64,000 nucleotides of DNA from Gossypium raimondii. Lineage: Eukaryota > Streptophyta > Magnoliopsida > Malvales > Malvaceae. The position numbers and the translations under genes were made by a program. The stretch lies in contig NC_068572.1 in the NCBI RefSeq assembly GCF_025698545.1, positions 5,642,001 to 5,706,000 of the forward strand. The letters are read 5' to 3'. Below the pieces are notes generated by a model, which did not search any database, was not told where the DNA came from, and saw only the letters and a program-made list of their open reading frames with translations. Of this stretch, positions 12,182 through 24,600 are shown piece by piece (position 1 is the stretch's first letter; each line of letters begins with the position of its first letter).

Positions 12182-14190
12182 ATGGTGTCCGGATCTGGAG
12201 TGTGCGCTAAGAAGGTGGTGGTGGATGCCCGCCACCACATGTTGGGGCGGTTGGCTTCGATCGTGGCCAAGGAGCTGCTCAACGGCCAGAAAGTGGTGGT
12301 TGTGAGATGCGAGGAGATCTGCATGTCGGGAGGACTCGTTCGACAGAAGATGAAGTACATGAGATTCCTCCGCAAACGGATGAACACTAAACCTTCTCAT
12401 GGTCCCATCCATTTCCGAGCTCCCGCCAAGATCTTTTGGCGCACTGTTCGCGGGTCAGTTGGCTGATTTTGAAACATCTAGAGCTAAATTCAATTGGTTT
12501 TTGTAAAGATTTCAATCTTACTCTTTGTTTCTATAAATATTTGAAGCTGAATTCAACTACAATTTTCTAAATAATTCCTGGATAATGACAACATTTGCAG
12601 AATGATACCTCATAAGACTTGTTCTATTTTGAACTGGTTTTGAAACATCTAGGGCTAAATTGAACTGGCTTTTGTAAATATTCCTATCTTTTCTTTTTTC
12701 TATATAGAATTGAAGTTGAATCTAACTGCAATTCTGTAAAGATTTCATCGATGACAACATTTGCAGAATGATGCCTCATAAGACTAATGTCTTATTTTTA
12801 ACTGATGTTGAAACAACTAGAGCTAAATTGAAATGGTTTTTGTTTCTGTAAAGAATTGATGCTGAATCCAACTGCAATTTCGTAATGACCTTTGCAGAAT
12901 GATACCTCATAAGACTAAGCGTGGAGCGGCTGCCCTTGCTCGTTTGAAAGCTTATGAGGGAATTCCTTCCCCATATGATAAGATTAAGAGGATGGTCATC
13001 CCTGATGCTCTTAAGTAAGTTTCTCAATTGTCTTTCTTTTTTTTATTTGCAATATATAAGTCTGATTTTTCTTGTAATTCTTTCCTGATATGTTTCAAAA
13101 ATGAAATTAGGGTTTTGAGGCTTCAGAAGGGACACAAGTACTGCTTGTTGGGCCGCTTGTCATCTGAGGTTGGATGGAACCATTATGACACAATCAGGGT
13201 GAGTTTTATATTGTCATTCTGTGCGTTGCAATTGGCTATTCTTCAATCCATCCATACCATTGTTTTTTTTTGAGAGAAGCATTATTTAACTTAATGTATG
13301 GCTTAAGTTTGTGTTGGTTAACTTTGTATTTGCTTGGTTTTAATTGCATGTTTAGTTGTTGAGATAACATTCAATCCAGGGATGTGTTTCTTTTTCCTCT
13401 TAGAGCTTTTAGGAAAGATTTGCATGTAAAAAATCCATCTTATTTGGATGGTCGTATATATATTTGGATGATTGTTTCCTCATTTCCTTGTTTGATGTCT
13501 CCGACATGGACATCGGACCTATGTACTTTAGTAAGAATGTAGAGTTGGAGTAACATTCAATCCAGGGATTTGTTTTCTTTTTCTCTTAGAGCTTTTCGGA
13601 GAAGATGCGAATGTCAGAAATTCATCTTATTCAGATGATCATATCCTCATTTCCATGTTTGAATGTCTCCGACATGGACATCGGATGAATGTACTTTAGG
13701 AAGAATGTAGAGTTGGAGTAACATAGATCAGTAGTAGAGTAGGATGTGTCCTGTTTAAAGCTTTTACTGTACTGATCTCTAATTAAAATTGTACTTGCAT
13801 CAAGGAAAAATATCAGGAATTCTACTTCTTTACCTTTTAAGGGATCCCAATGGGATTTTGACTTTATGTCTTGCATTTCTAATTGTAAATATATGTTATT
13901 TATGTCAAGTGCCCTTATTTATGTATTATTATGGCTTATCCTTTGAAATTTTTCTTAGAAGCCATTCTTTTGAACTTGAGGATGTGAAATTAATAGATAA
14001 ATTACAGTACTAAAAATATTGTTTCTAACTAAACTGTGGACATCAGGAGCTGGAGAAGAAGAGGAAGGAAAGGGCTCAGGTTGCATATGAGAGGAAGAAG
14101 CAGCTGAACAAGCTTAGGGTAAAAGCCGAGAAGACTGCAGAAGAGAAACTCGGCTCTCAACTCGACATCCTTGCCCCAGTTAAGTACTGA
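12182..14190 (+). CDS. RPL13A: 60S ribosomal protein L13a (uL13)
   Basis: Structural protein of the cytosolic large ribosomal subunit. Exons 12182-12453, 12898-13014, 13111-13198 and 14047-14190 join in phase to 206 residues, the usual plant length. Exon 1 carries the uL13 core ([19 protein letters not shown], then an FWRTVRG junction), exon 2 [21 protein letters not shown], exon 3 [17 protein letters not shown], and exon 4 the basic coiled C-terminus rich in K, E and R, ending LDILAPVKY. The ATG follows a pyrimidine-rich leader containing ttccttcc, as expected for a ribosomal-protein mRNA. Intron 1 contains extra copies of the exon 2 splice acceptor and intron 3 a 186-base tandem duplication. 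The coding sequence itself appears intact. Confidence 0.96.
12468..12917 (+). repeat. three tandem units repeating the exon 2 acceptor of L13a
   Basis: Each unit begins near a ttgaaacatctagagctaaatt-type block (about 12468, 12640 and 12806) and ends in ttgcag followed by aatgat(a/g)cctcataagact. The exon-like starts are at 12601, 12767 and the genuine exon 2 start 12898, 166 and 131 bases apart. The first two would be read into stops shortly after splicing. Confidence 0.85.
13365..13724 (+). repeat. 186-bp tandem duplication in L13a intron 3
   Basis: Units starting taacattcaatccaggga begin at 13365 and 13551. Both contain tgtctccgacatggacatcg and end in agaatgtagagttggagtaa. The copies differ by scattered substitutions and short indels. 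Confidence 0.85.
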
Positions 14191-15339
14191 ATTTCTAGTG
14201 GCTAGCTAGTTTCATACAATTTTGTTAAAGGTTATTGGTTTCACTATTTAGTTCCTTTTGAGATGTGGAGGTTAAAATTTTTGTTGAATCTTGGGTTGTC
14301 CCTTTTTTTTAATGAACTTTTTGGTGTAGGATCATTCAAATATAATTCATATATGCCTTTTATAATTGGTGGATGCATTAAGACTATTGGCATTGCTACT
14401 GTTATGGAAGCTTCATATGTTTGATAATTGATGAATCAATTATTGGAGCAAGGGGTTGCTTTGAACAAATATTTCATCACAGGTGCAATCTAAAAATTAT
14501 TGCATCAATAAGCTCAAGCTCGAGTAATAAAAGATATTTGGTTTACATTCTCCAGACTTCAAAATCAATGTCTGCGACATTTATTTTGCTCTAAATATTT
14601 TCGGAAATCTGCCATTTCTATCTTGAAAATAAAACACAATAAAATAAAAAACTGGATTGCAATTTGCAGCTTTTTTTTTTTAATTACCTCGTCGACATTA
14701 TATGAGTATGGAAGAACTTGGTATCAATAAATATAGTCGGTTTTGTTATTTTTTAATAAAAATATAGTTGCATAAACTTTGTTTATGATTTTTAAATAAA
14801 TTTTAAATTTTATATTAGCTTAATTGATTTTTATAATTTATTATTAATCCTTTTGACCTTGTTAATTTTAAAATATTCTCGTTTACTTTTAATAACAGGG
14901 TAAGTCAAATTGAATAAATGCGTAAATTTGTTATTGTACTTTGTATATAAACATCAAATTTTAACGGATGGTTTGTTTTGCTCACTCATCTAACATATAA
15001 AGATTAATTTGCCCAATTTTTCATTAAAGAAACTAAATTGTGATCCAAAGTTAGTACAGAGATTTTGTGATACTTGTACTTTTGCTAGAACTTTCAAACA
15101 TAAATCACAAATAGGCATAAACAGTCCTATTTAAGCCAAAACAAAGTAAACTGAAGGCTGTTAATTAAAGCGAGATCATTTTGAGCTAGGTTTCCTTTAA
15201 AAACTAGTTCCTCTAACTACATGGGCTTGTTCAGGATTCTTAAACTTTGACTTTTGTTGATACAATGCTTAATAAGAGAATAGTATAGAGAGAGGAGAAT
15301 AGTAGTTTAGAGGTTAGTTCACCCAGTCAGGTGATTGCA
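14191..15339. other. L13a 3' flank and intergenic DNA
   Basis: The beginning is the 3' untranslated region of L13a. The rest is AT-rich with no supported gene or delimited element. Confidence 0.5.
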
Positions 15340-16330
15340 GTTGTAAACCAATTAAAAATCCGACAAAGGCAAGTGCACCTATCAATTAATAGTATAGCTA
15401 CTGTGAGTAAAGATATCGTTTCCATGAGGACTAAAAGTACTAGTAATTACTGTCTTTCTATTATTTAACCGATAAATTGGAGTGATTGATTAAAAAAATT
15501 AACTAAATTAATTAACTAAAGAACACAACAAAGAACAAATCAGGAAAATAAACGATTAACAACCAAGAAGCAAAAAAATACCCAGGAAAGAATCCACCTA
15601 AACTTCATCTGTCATTATCAATCTACTATCTTCAAGACTAAGAGCAACTGACTCTAGGTTGATTAATTAAAATTTCTTTCTAATTAAAACTCCTATAATC
15701 ATATTAACTCGATCTATGGATTCCCCTATTAGATTTTATTTTAATCCGGTAGATCTATGTCGCACTATTTCTAGGATTGCATGCAACTCCACTCAATTAT
15801 GCTAGATCTACTCTTAAACAGGGTCCATCAAACATGGATTAATAGTCTAGAAATATTAAACAAAGAATTAAGCATACATAATTGAGAACAAGATCTAAGT
15901 ATTTATTGCATAAAAATATAAATCAAATAACAGAGTCCATCTTACGATTCATCTCTTTAGGTTGTTGGAAAATTAGTTCATGATAGCAAATAAAAACATC
16001 TGAAAGACAATATAACCACAAGAAACAAAGAAATTCATAATAAACTTCAAAGAAATCAAAAGGAGATCTTTAATCTTGATGGAAATCTGTTTTAGAGTCG
16101 ACTTCAATAGTGTTTTTCGAATTGTTTTCTTGAGTATTCTATGACGATTTACTCCTCTCTTCTTATCTTTATCATATATAGGTCTTAGAATGCCCGAAAA
16201 CCCCTAAAAATCACGTTGGTGTTTTTCGAATTGTTTTCTTGAGTATTCTATGACGGCTTACTCCTCTCTTCTTATCGTTGTCATATATAGGTCTTAGAAT
16301 GCCCGAAAACCCCTAAAAATTACATTTTTC
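15340..16330. repeat. repeat-like non-coding block
   Basis: The block starts with ggcaagtgcacctatcaatt and atatcgtttccatgaggac, words I associate with a common dispersed plant repeat, then runs through non-coding text. A sequence of similar layout (a gtcgattccacagagattgg word, then AT-rich text, then a more mixed block) lies at 63240-64000. Class and borders are unknown. Confidence 0.35.
16111..16328 (+). repeat. 109-bp tandem duplication
   Basis: Units beginning tgtttttcgaattgttttct start at 16111 and 16220, and each ends in gaatgcccgaaaaccccta. The two copies differ at only a few positions, so the duplication is fairly recent compared with its surroundings. Confidence 0.9.
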
Positions 16331-16339
16331 TGTTGTTTG

Positions 16340-16460
16340 GAGCACGGTTCGTGAAATCGACACGGTCTAGCACATGGCTGTGTGGAAGCCCGTGTGGCTT
16401 ACATAGCAGCGTGGAAGCCTGTGTAGCTCACACGGTCGTGTGTACAGCTCATGTGGCTCT
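16340..16460. repeat. CACGG/CCGTG-type motif cluster, LTR-like
   Basis: Degenerate repeats of cacggtc, cacatggctgtgtgg, cccgtgtggct and cacggtcgtgtgt recur at short irregular spacing. A similar, stronger cluster occurs at 27430-27660. Such CACACGGCCGTGTG-like runs are familiar from Malvaceae LTR retroelements; that assignment is recalled, not computed. Confidence 0.45.
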
Positions 16461-16639
16461 TGAAATTTGCTCTGATTTTTTGATTTTCGCTCGTTTTTCT
16501 CTCCTTTTGCTCCCAAATGCTCTCCTAAATATAAAAATATGAATTTAAATGATTAGCAGCATAAAATTCATCATTTTAATTCGAATAATCATCCAAAAAC
16601 GCATTAAGAGCGAGATTAAAATATATTACTTTTAGCACT

Positions 16640-17699
16640 TATCATCAGGACAGAGAGTTGGAGGTTATTGAGAATGATAGTAAAAAGAGTTTGGACGTAT
16701 TTACAGGCAAACTTAGTGTCCTTCCAGGGTCCCCCCTCTTCATCGTTCCTGGAAGTATTTATAGGCAGGGGTCCCATATAGGATGGTGTTAACGTGTTGG
16801 ACTTGCCATCTAGCCATTATTGTGAAGCTTGTGGGAAGGATGTCTTCAATGGGCCGAAGATGTCTGTGACAAGACAAATCATATTATTCATTCCCACTCT
16901 GATGGGATAAAGAAATTGGGCCTACGTGATGTTTGGTGGCCTAACGACTTCATGTTCCCAATGAATATTAAACTATTTGTTGTCCAAATAGTCAAACTCG
17001 AAAGGGTGAGCTCATAGGAGATCACCCGGCTTGCTGGTGGCAGGCTTACTGTTCAGGCGTCTTCTAGGCTTGCCACGTGTTTTGTCACAAATTAGGGTAT
17101 AACAATATTCCCTCTTTTTTGAGTCGAGAGGAGTGGCCTTCCTTGAGACACTCCGATATGATAACCTTCTCTTTTTCCATTTGCTCCAGATGGTGGCTTT
17201 ATTTCATGGTGAAATGTTATATCTAAATGTTTGAGGTTTTGTCATAAATGTACTTTAAGGATTGCATTTTCGGGGAGTGGTGATAATGATGATCAACAGC
17301 CTTTTTAGACAGGCGATGAGTTGCCCTTGGATGCTAGTTATCCTTCAAAAGGATGTGTTTTGGGAGATAGGTTTATATATATCCTGGGTTGTCTTCTTCA
17401 AAATTACTTTGCTTCCTTTTTGTTTGAAATTTCTGCAATTGTTGTTGGCAATTTTCTTGCTTTTGTTAATTTTCTACAATGACTTCTACATTTTAGTAGT
17501 TTGTTTGCTTCGATTCACCTTGTGGTGCTTCTTTTTATCCTCATTAAAGCTGCTTCTTGCAATTTTGTTAAAAAATGGCTACGGGGAGATGAACGGTCTG
17601 ACAAAAGTCAAGGTAAGGTTGGTGGTTGTTCTGGACGTGTTCCGCCGAGATAGGAATCGAGGGGGTTAGAAAATGACATCGATAAAATCTGATTGACCT
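16640..17699. other. probable retroelement-flanking sequence without gene
   Basis: This stretch is less AT-rich than the intergenic average. A frame at 17262-17669 is open but has no recognisable domain. I read the stretch as 5' non-coding or degenerate sequence of the gag-like relic to its right. Confidence 0.3.
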
Positions 17700-19545
17700 G
17701 TTGCCAAGAGGTCCAAGAGGGATAATGACGAGCTTGCTGTTAGCCTTAGTTATCCATGTTCCACGACCCCTCGGGATATGAAGAACCTTCTATTATGTCG
17801 CAGTTTAGTCACAAAGCATCATAAATATGAATTTAGTATCTCGGAAAGATCACGTAATGTTAGCGAAGCTGGTGGGACGCCAGGATTTTTCTTTCCATTG
17901 TTTCTTCTAGAAGTGGGTTTTACGCTTCCCCTTTTGGATTTCATTTGGGGCATCTTGTATGACTCAATGTGGCAGCAAGGTAACTGACAAGCCTTTCTTG
18001 GTGGCTACTTGTTGGATTTTTCATCATGTTTCTCAAGTGGGGGATATATCTTTTCAATCGAATGCTTTAGTATACATACTTTTTGCCACAATTGAATGAA
18101 GATAGGCTTCCCGAGTTATTTGAGTTTGCCTCTAAGACAGAGAACCTGTTTTATGGTGAGGCGGGGACCATGCACGTTAATTACAACAAATATATCCCAG
18201 TAGAGCTGAAGTTTGGTAGAAGATTTAACATTCCTATTAAGTAGACACGACCTTCTACTGGGAAATGTTATTATCATCCACGTTTATATGACATTCTTGG
18301 AGGTTCCTACCAATTCAAATTGATAAACCAAAAGGGGATTATGGTGGTTCATCTCGAAATTACTTTGAGAGGCGTCTTCAAATATTATCTTGAGGAGAGA
18401 GGTGTTAGTGAGTACACAACTCAAGACATGACAGATGGCTCGAGAATGGTGAGGCTATACCTTAGTATCATATGCCTTTCCCTTCCACGCCAGATCCGGG
18501 ATAACCAAATATCTGTGATGGGTGGCCTTGGAACCCATTTGCTATATCACCAAGCTTTGCCACCTACCTGATCGCAATTGGGCAGTACCTTCGAATACTG
18601 ACCAAATTATTCCTTAGTTGTATGAGGATCGTCACTTGGGTGTTCTAGAACTTCTTAATGTTAACAATGATTAATCTGGTAACAGTTTCTCAGATAATCC
18701 TTGCCATTTTTGCATATTTTTTGGGGTTAACCCTTTTTTTTTGGTATTGTGTAGGTAATGTTGCTTTGGCTAGGTTAAAAAGGCCCAACGAAGGTGTTGG
18801 GGAGTCTGAGCGGAAGCGACTGAAAAGCGAGTCATCTAGGTAAGAGCCTTTTGCAAGGTCTGGGGGAATAGCTATCGGTGACTTCACAGGTTTTGTCCCT
18901 CACCTCCGACGACCAATTGCTTCCAGTGAGGCTTTACCTAAGGCTACTCTTGCCAGGTCCTTGCCAAAAAACTTAGCGCAAACAACAGGAGCTGCCATTA
19001 GCACTCTCGCTAGTGTGGGGTACACACCTTCAGAAAGATGTACCTCAAAGCGAGAGAGACCAATGAAAAAAGAGAAAGAGGATTTTTTTCGCATAGATTC
19101 ATGAGCGAGATAGGAGGATTTGTTAGTTAGAGGCACACCTTAACGTTGTCAATAAAAGGTTGGAGAGGCGGACCCAATCTTTGAAGGAAGAAAAAAACTC
19201 GTCGAAGGGAAGAAATGGAAAAGCTGTTAGAGGCCGAGAAGGTCATGGATATCGTGGAAGCAGTCATTCATATTACCAGTATGCAGGAAATTCCATCGTT
19301 ATTTCGGGAGGCAAGCATACAATAGGGGTGCTCTCACAGGCATCCATTTCTACACCCTGATGATGCTACAACCAAGGCAGGACCATCCGGGGGAGCTACT
19401 GCAGATGATGCTGTCAGCAAGGATGTTTCCAGCTATTATGATGATGGTGACGACGGCGTTGATCTTGGTACCTGTCCTCACAAAGAGAAAGGTCCCGCAG
19501 ATCTAAACACTTCTTTTGACAAGGGAAAAGGTCTCGTTGTAGAAT
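17700..19545 (+). pseudogene. degenerate gag-like / plant transposon-protein relic
   Basis: Several short plus-strand frames, broken by stops and frame changes, look like pieces of one former protein. A part near 17870-17960 reads FPLFLLEVGFTLPLLDFI, similar in style to the hydrophobic core of gypsy-type 'transposase_28' gag-like proteins. A middle piece at 18320-18571 has no assignment. A lysine/arginine-rich piece (RLKRPNEGVGESERKRLK) lies near 18770-18830. A charged part near 19200-19540 contains acidic DDGDD-type text and ends before a stop at about 19545. No reverse transcriptase is present. The family call is inference from composition and one motif; a host pseudogene is possible. Confidence 0.35.
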
Positions 19546-20540
19546 AACTTCGTACAAATTTTTCTTTGTATAGTTTGCTTGTACTTTGTCCTTTTTGTAC
19601 ATCATTCCATTTTAATGAAATGTATATAATTTTCTTCGATCTTCGTGTTTCTGCATTTATATTTTTATTCCATGATGCTGGTCAGTGGTGTTTTCTATTT
19701 CCGATGGTCTTTCGCATTGTGAAATAGTGGGTGTATAATTCTTGTACTTGAGCAATTTAAAGTATGTATTTTTAGGGTTTAAAATATAATTTTATCTAAC
19801 TTGCAAATTTATAAATTTAGACTCACTAAACTAGCATTTCATCATTTTGTGGGCGAAAGCCTGTCGACCTTTATTGGCATCCACCTTGCTCATAATTTAA
19901 AAAGAAAAAAAAAACATGGAAATTTGTATGCTAAAACAAAGAAAGCAAGTTCATATATATATATATATATATAATCTTACATTATTCTTAAGAATTTAAG
20001 ATTTCAAGATAACTTTTTTTTTGCTTTCATGATTTTTGAGTTAATAATTTTATATTTTCGATAATGTTAAGATTTTAGAATATAGAGATTTTAGTATCAT
20101 CTCTTTCTTTAGTAACTTTACATTCTCATGGTACCATAAGATTTTCTACAATTGTACTCCAATTTTAACGAGTTTAATTCATTTTACGAGGCATTTAGTT
20201 TATGGAATCTTATATTTCCGGCAATAATATGAGATTTTAATAATGTGATTATCATATTTGGATTTCAAACATTTACGTAAGGAGATAATCTCACATTCTC
20301 AATAGTGTCAATGTTTGAGAATATAGGAGGTAATCTCAATATCACATTTTGTAATCTTATAGTTTGACTTAAATATGGAATTTTAGACAATTTTAGTCTT
20401 TGCTTTCATTACTTTAATCAATTTTGTCTTTTTTTATATAAATAAAATATATGTCTAATTAAAAACATTGTTTTTAATGGGAGATTTTCCTTTCAAACAT
20501 TGTTTTACCAATTACTTGTATTAATTATTATATTTTTAGA
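19546..20540. other. AT-rich intergenic DNA with (AT)n run
   Basis: No gene supported. A perfect (AT)n run of about 20 bases lies at 19953-19973. Confidence 0.5.
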
Positions 20541-21038
20541 AGGCTTAATACATAATTTGGTACCCGCGTTTGACATTTTTTTCTAATGTGGTACTTGTGT
20601 TATTATTTGTCTAATCTAGTACATGTTTTTGATAAAATTATATATTTTGATACCCAAATGTAGCTTTTAAGTATTTAATTGGTCTTAGAGTTGATTTCAT
20701 GAAAGTTCAAAGCTAATTATGAACTTTCATCGAATCCACTCTAAAACCCAAATTAAATCACACCCATCTGTAATTAATAAATTAAATGCAAAATTAAACA
20801 AATTCACAATTTATACTAAATTTATTCTATTAACAAATTATGAACATATCAAACCTAATAATTTAGCTTTCACCAAACTAACCCTAAAACTCAAATTAAA
20901 CACAAAAAGCTAACACCGTTATCTTTGGATACCAAAATATATAACTTTTGTCAAATACATATACCAAATTGGACAAAAAATAATATAGTATCACATTTAA
21001 AAATGTCAAACTCGAGTACCAAATAATATATTAAACCT
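20541..21038. mobile_element. MITE-like element with long inverted repeats
   Basis: The left end aggcttaatacataatttgg and the right end, reverse-complemented aggtttaatatattatttgg, pair with each other. The pairing continues imperfectly for about 110 bases per arm, including tttgacattttt and tatattttgatacc blocks. The total is about 498 bases and non-coding. The target duplication is not clear. Class is undetermined. Confidence 0.7.
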
Positions 21039-21673
21039 ATTTAAAATGATTATTTTGAGTTTCTAACTGTTTTAAGAGTAAAGTAATTGGTGATGCAATC
21101 AATTTTCATGAAGTATTATAAGTATGATTTATAAATTTATTTCAACACCACATATTTACTTATTAATATATAAATTGCAATAAAAACAAAATTATCATAA
21201 TTTTATAAAATTGAAATTAAAATATTAAAAAAAGATAATTTCTATAACTAAAATATTAAAATGCACATTCCATCAACTAAAACCAAATATTACATAGATT
21301 AAAATTTTATTTTGGATTTCACATTTTAATTTAAAAGACTCTACCTTTTCAAGCTTGATTGCTAGAATGCAATCTAACTAAAAGGGAAATTTCAACCCTA
21401 TACATTAGCATGAAGTACATGTGGCAAATATGTCATTGTTTGATTATTTTGTCAATTACGCTAATTTTTAACCGTACAAAGAGATCAAATTTTTCAACAG
21501 AAGTAACCGAATTTGATCAATATATATACATTTTCCGCCGCCAGAATATGGAAATTAATGAATATTTAAATTGGAAATAGCAAATGAGGATGGATTATCA
21601 ATGCTATGCCTTCTGCTTCAATTGCAAACAAAGAATGAAAACCAGACCGAGAGTTGAACTGGTAAGACCCGAG
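21039..21673. other. AT-rich spacer and 3' flank of the DedA-like gene
   Basis: No coding frame was recognised. The right end is expected to hold the 3' untranslated region of the minus-strand gene. Confidence 0.5.
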
Positions 21674-24600
21674 CTAGGATGAGTAACGGCGCCGCAGGTA
21701 CAGGAATAATGCAGTTGAAGCAGCCATAACATATGGAAACACAGTCCAAATTCCCTGTATGATATTCTACATTAGATATTTCTATTTACAAAAATCAAAC
21801 ATTGGAGAAGCACCAAGAACCTGTTATACCACTACTGTTGCGACCGTTGCCAGGGCAAATACAGGGCGTTTCCTCATCAAAAATCCAATTCCAAGCTTGA
21901 TTCCAGATAACCAAAGAGAATATAGCATTAGTTCCGAGTGATAACAAGTTAAAACTATGTTACTTAAAATCAGGTGTATCATATTCGAGATATGAATCAG
22001 ACACGAGTAGTTCAATGAGCAGCCCATCATAATCATAGGTGTATACCATATAGACAACACACTATATTTGATAAAACTCATACTCGACTGTGAGTGGCGT
22101 ATATAGATTGTGTTTGATATGGATATATTTAAATTTTCCGAGTTTTTTCACGAATTTAGAGGATGGATCATATTCCCATATGTTGGGATCGTGTTAGACG
22201 CTATAGGAAAACTAAAAGTGAATATGAAAAATCGGAGCAACATAAAATCGAAATCCAAAGACCATAATACATAGGCAAAATAACACTAATGCCAACAGAA
22301 AATGACTGACCTGAATTGGAAGAGTGACCAAACCACCACAACAAACTCCAGCAAAGAAGAATTCAGGAGATATTCCCTTCATTAGATGCAGCATTGTAAT
22401 CATTAGTTGTAAAAAACAATTTTATAGGCTGGATACGGATGTTATTTGTACTCGAATGTGAGTGTTGGATACAGAGAGTTCTTAGAAGGTCATATACCAT
22501 ATTCATATAACATAAGTATCATACACGAATACTTCAACAACGAAAACAAAGTCTGAGAAATATAGGTTTAGATCATTCTGTCTTCAATTCCAAGTCACGT
22601 CAAACAACAATGTAAACTTCATTACTAAAGCACCAATATTCTATGACGTTCCGACTCTTCATATTCTTTTAAGCATTTGTATGATTGTATCCAACCATGA
22701 GTATGCAAATATAATCTTCCAAAGACTCTCCAAATAAATGAAATCTTAGAATAAAATTAAATATACTCGTGCCAGGCACGAGTATACTCACACTCAAGTC
22801 CGAGTACATAGTCAACAGTATCATGTAGAGAGATATAGAAGTATTTACTAACCAGAGACCCTGCGAGGAAAGCTGTGGGATTTCTTACTCCGAGTGAAAA
22901 TCGCTCTACTGCAGATCAAAAAACAGGACCGCTAGAAAACGTAAATTTTAATTCCACAAACATGTACATTAAAACCTCAAACATAATTCAAGAAATTTGT
23001 CTAATATGATTAAAAATATTCTAAAATGTTAAAAATATATATGTTCGATACGGGTATATCCAGATTTTCTTAAAGCTTCTTTATGTATTTTAAGTATCTT
23101 TAAAGAGACTATCTCTATATGACTATATCCATAGCCGGATATACGTCAGACAAGAATATCATATCAAATAGCACTTCCCAATATGCAAAACAAAAAAGAG
23201 CAGAGTAAAGAAGCTCTTGTAACTCACTGAAGCCTATGAGATTGCCATATTTTTGAACAGCGTGTCTGATTTGCGAAACCTTCTCTTCGCCGATTCCTAA
23301 CTGTAGTCATCATCAACATTGAGAAAAGATATACATGATTATTGTGCAAATGCAGGAAAAGTACATGCTCGGAATAGAATGTACTTTTATCCATAAAAGT
23401 AAAACGAACTAGGATAATGGATATCTAAAGGTTAATATTTGCTTCTGCTGTAAAGAGCAACTATATTCAAGTCAGCAACAAAAATGAATGGAACATCCGC
23501 AAATATATAAATACACACTACCTACGACATCTCTAATAAGTATGTGCATTTGTGAATAGAAATCCTGAACCCTAAAAGAACAAAACAAACCTTTGAACAA
23601 ACATCATCAGATGCTCCACTTTCTCTAAAAAGCTTTCCAAGGTAAAATGGTATCATATCACTGATGCAAACTCCCCTAAATTTTCAAGTTGCGATTTAGC
23701 AACGAAGAAAGAAAATCATTTAGGAATCACAAACAACCAAAAAGGAATAAACAACATAAGCATACAATGCAAAATGAATTGGTTATAGGTGGAAGGGTAA
23801 CTTTAATATAAGATGTCAAAAGACCCAAATATTTCACAATTTAACAAAATGAAAATCTCTATGCTTTGGGATACTTGAACTTCAATTTCCTTGAGATTTT
23901 GACTCAAGGCAAGCCTAGTTTATCATATTAACAGTCAACATTCAAAGAATGTATTCTTATCTAAGTTGATAATCACATTCTATGTTACAAGACTCGAGTA
24001 CGTGTCTGAAACGGTTTAAGATTTTTTTTCAAGTATTTCCATGTATTTGGAGGATTCCTATTGGTCATATCCCCGTATCCATATGCTGGAAAAAAGTTTC
24101 ATATTTCAAGAGAAAATGAAAAGCCTGTACAACATAGTTACAAAACACGACTAAAATAAATAATAAGATAAAGCAACCACTAACCAGTATACCCAAAGAA
24201 CTGTGGATATTATGTATGGGGCATTTCTTGAGAGAGACTCAACAAAGGAATGCCATGTTCCATCCAATGATAGTAACCGTGCCAAAGTTATGCCAACCTA
24301 AATTTATTCAAAACAGATATATAGGTTAAAATTCAAAAGGGAGTGCTTAGTTAAAGTAAAAAACCTAATAAAAGGAAACTATGTTATTTAAATTAGGTGT
24401 AAGTGTCAAATACATGTAGAATTAGATTTTCTATGTTTGTCTATGTATTTAGAAGATCCATGACGGTCATATTCCCATATCCATGTATTGGATACGAGTG
24501 TCACGCACAAATATTTCAAGAAAAATGAAGAATCTGAACAACATAGCAAGCAAAAAAAGAGGTAGCAAAAATTTTGAGTTAGTGAAACATTAAGTACCAA

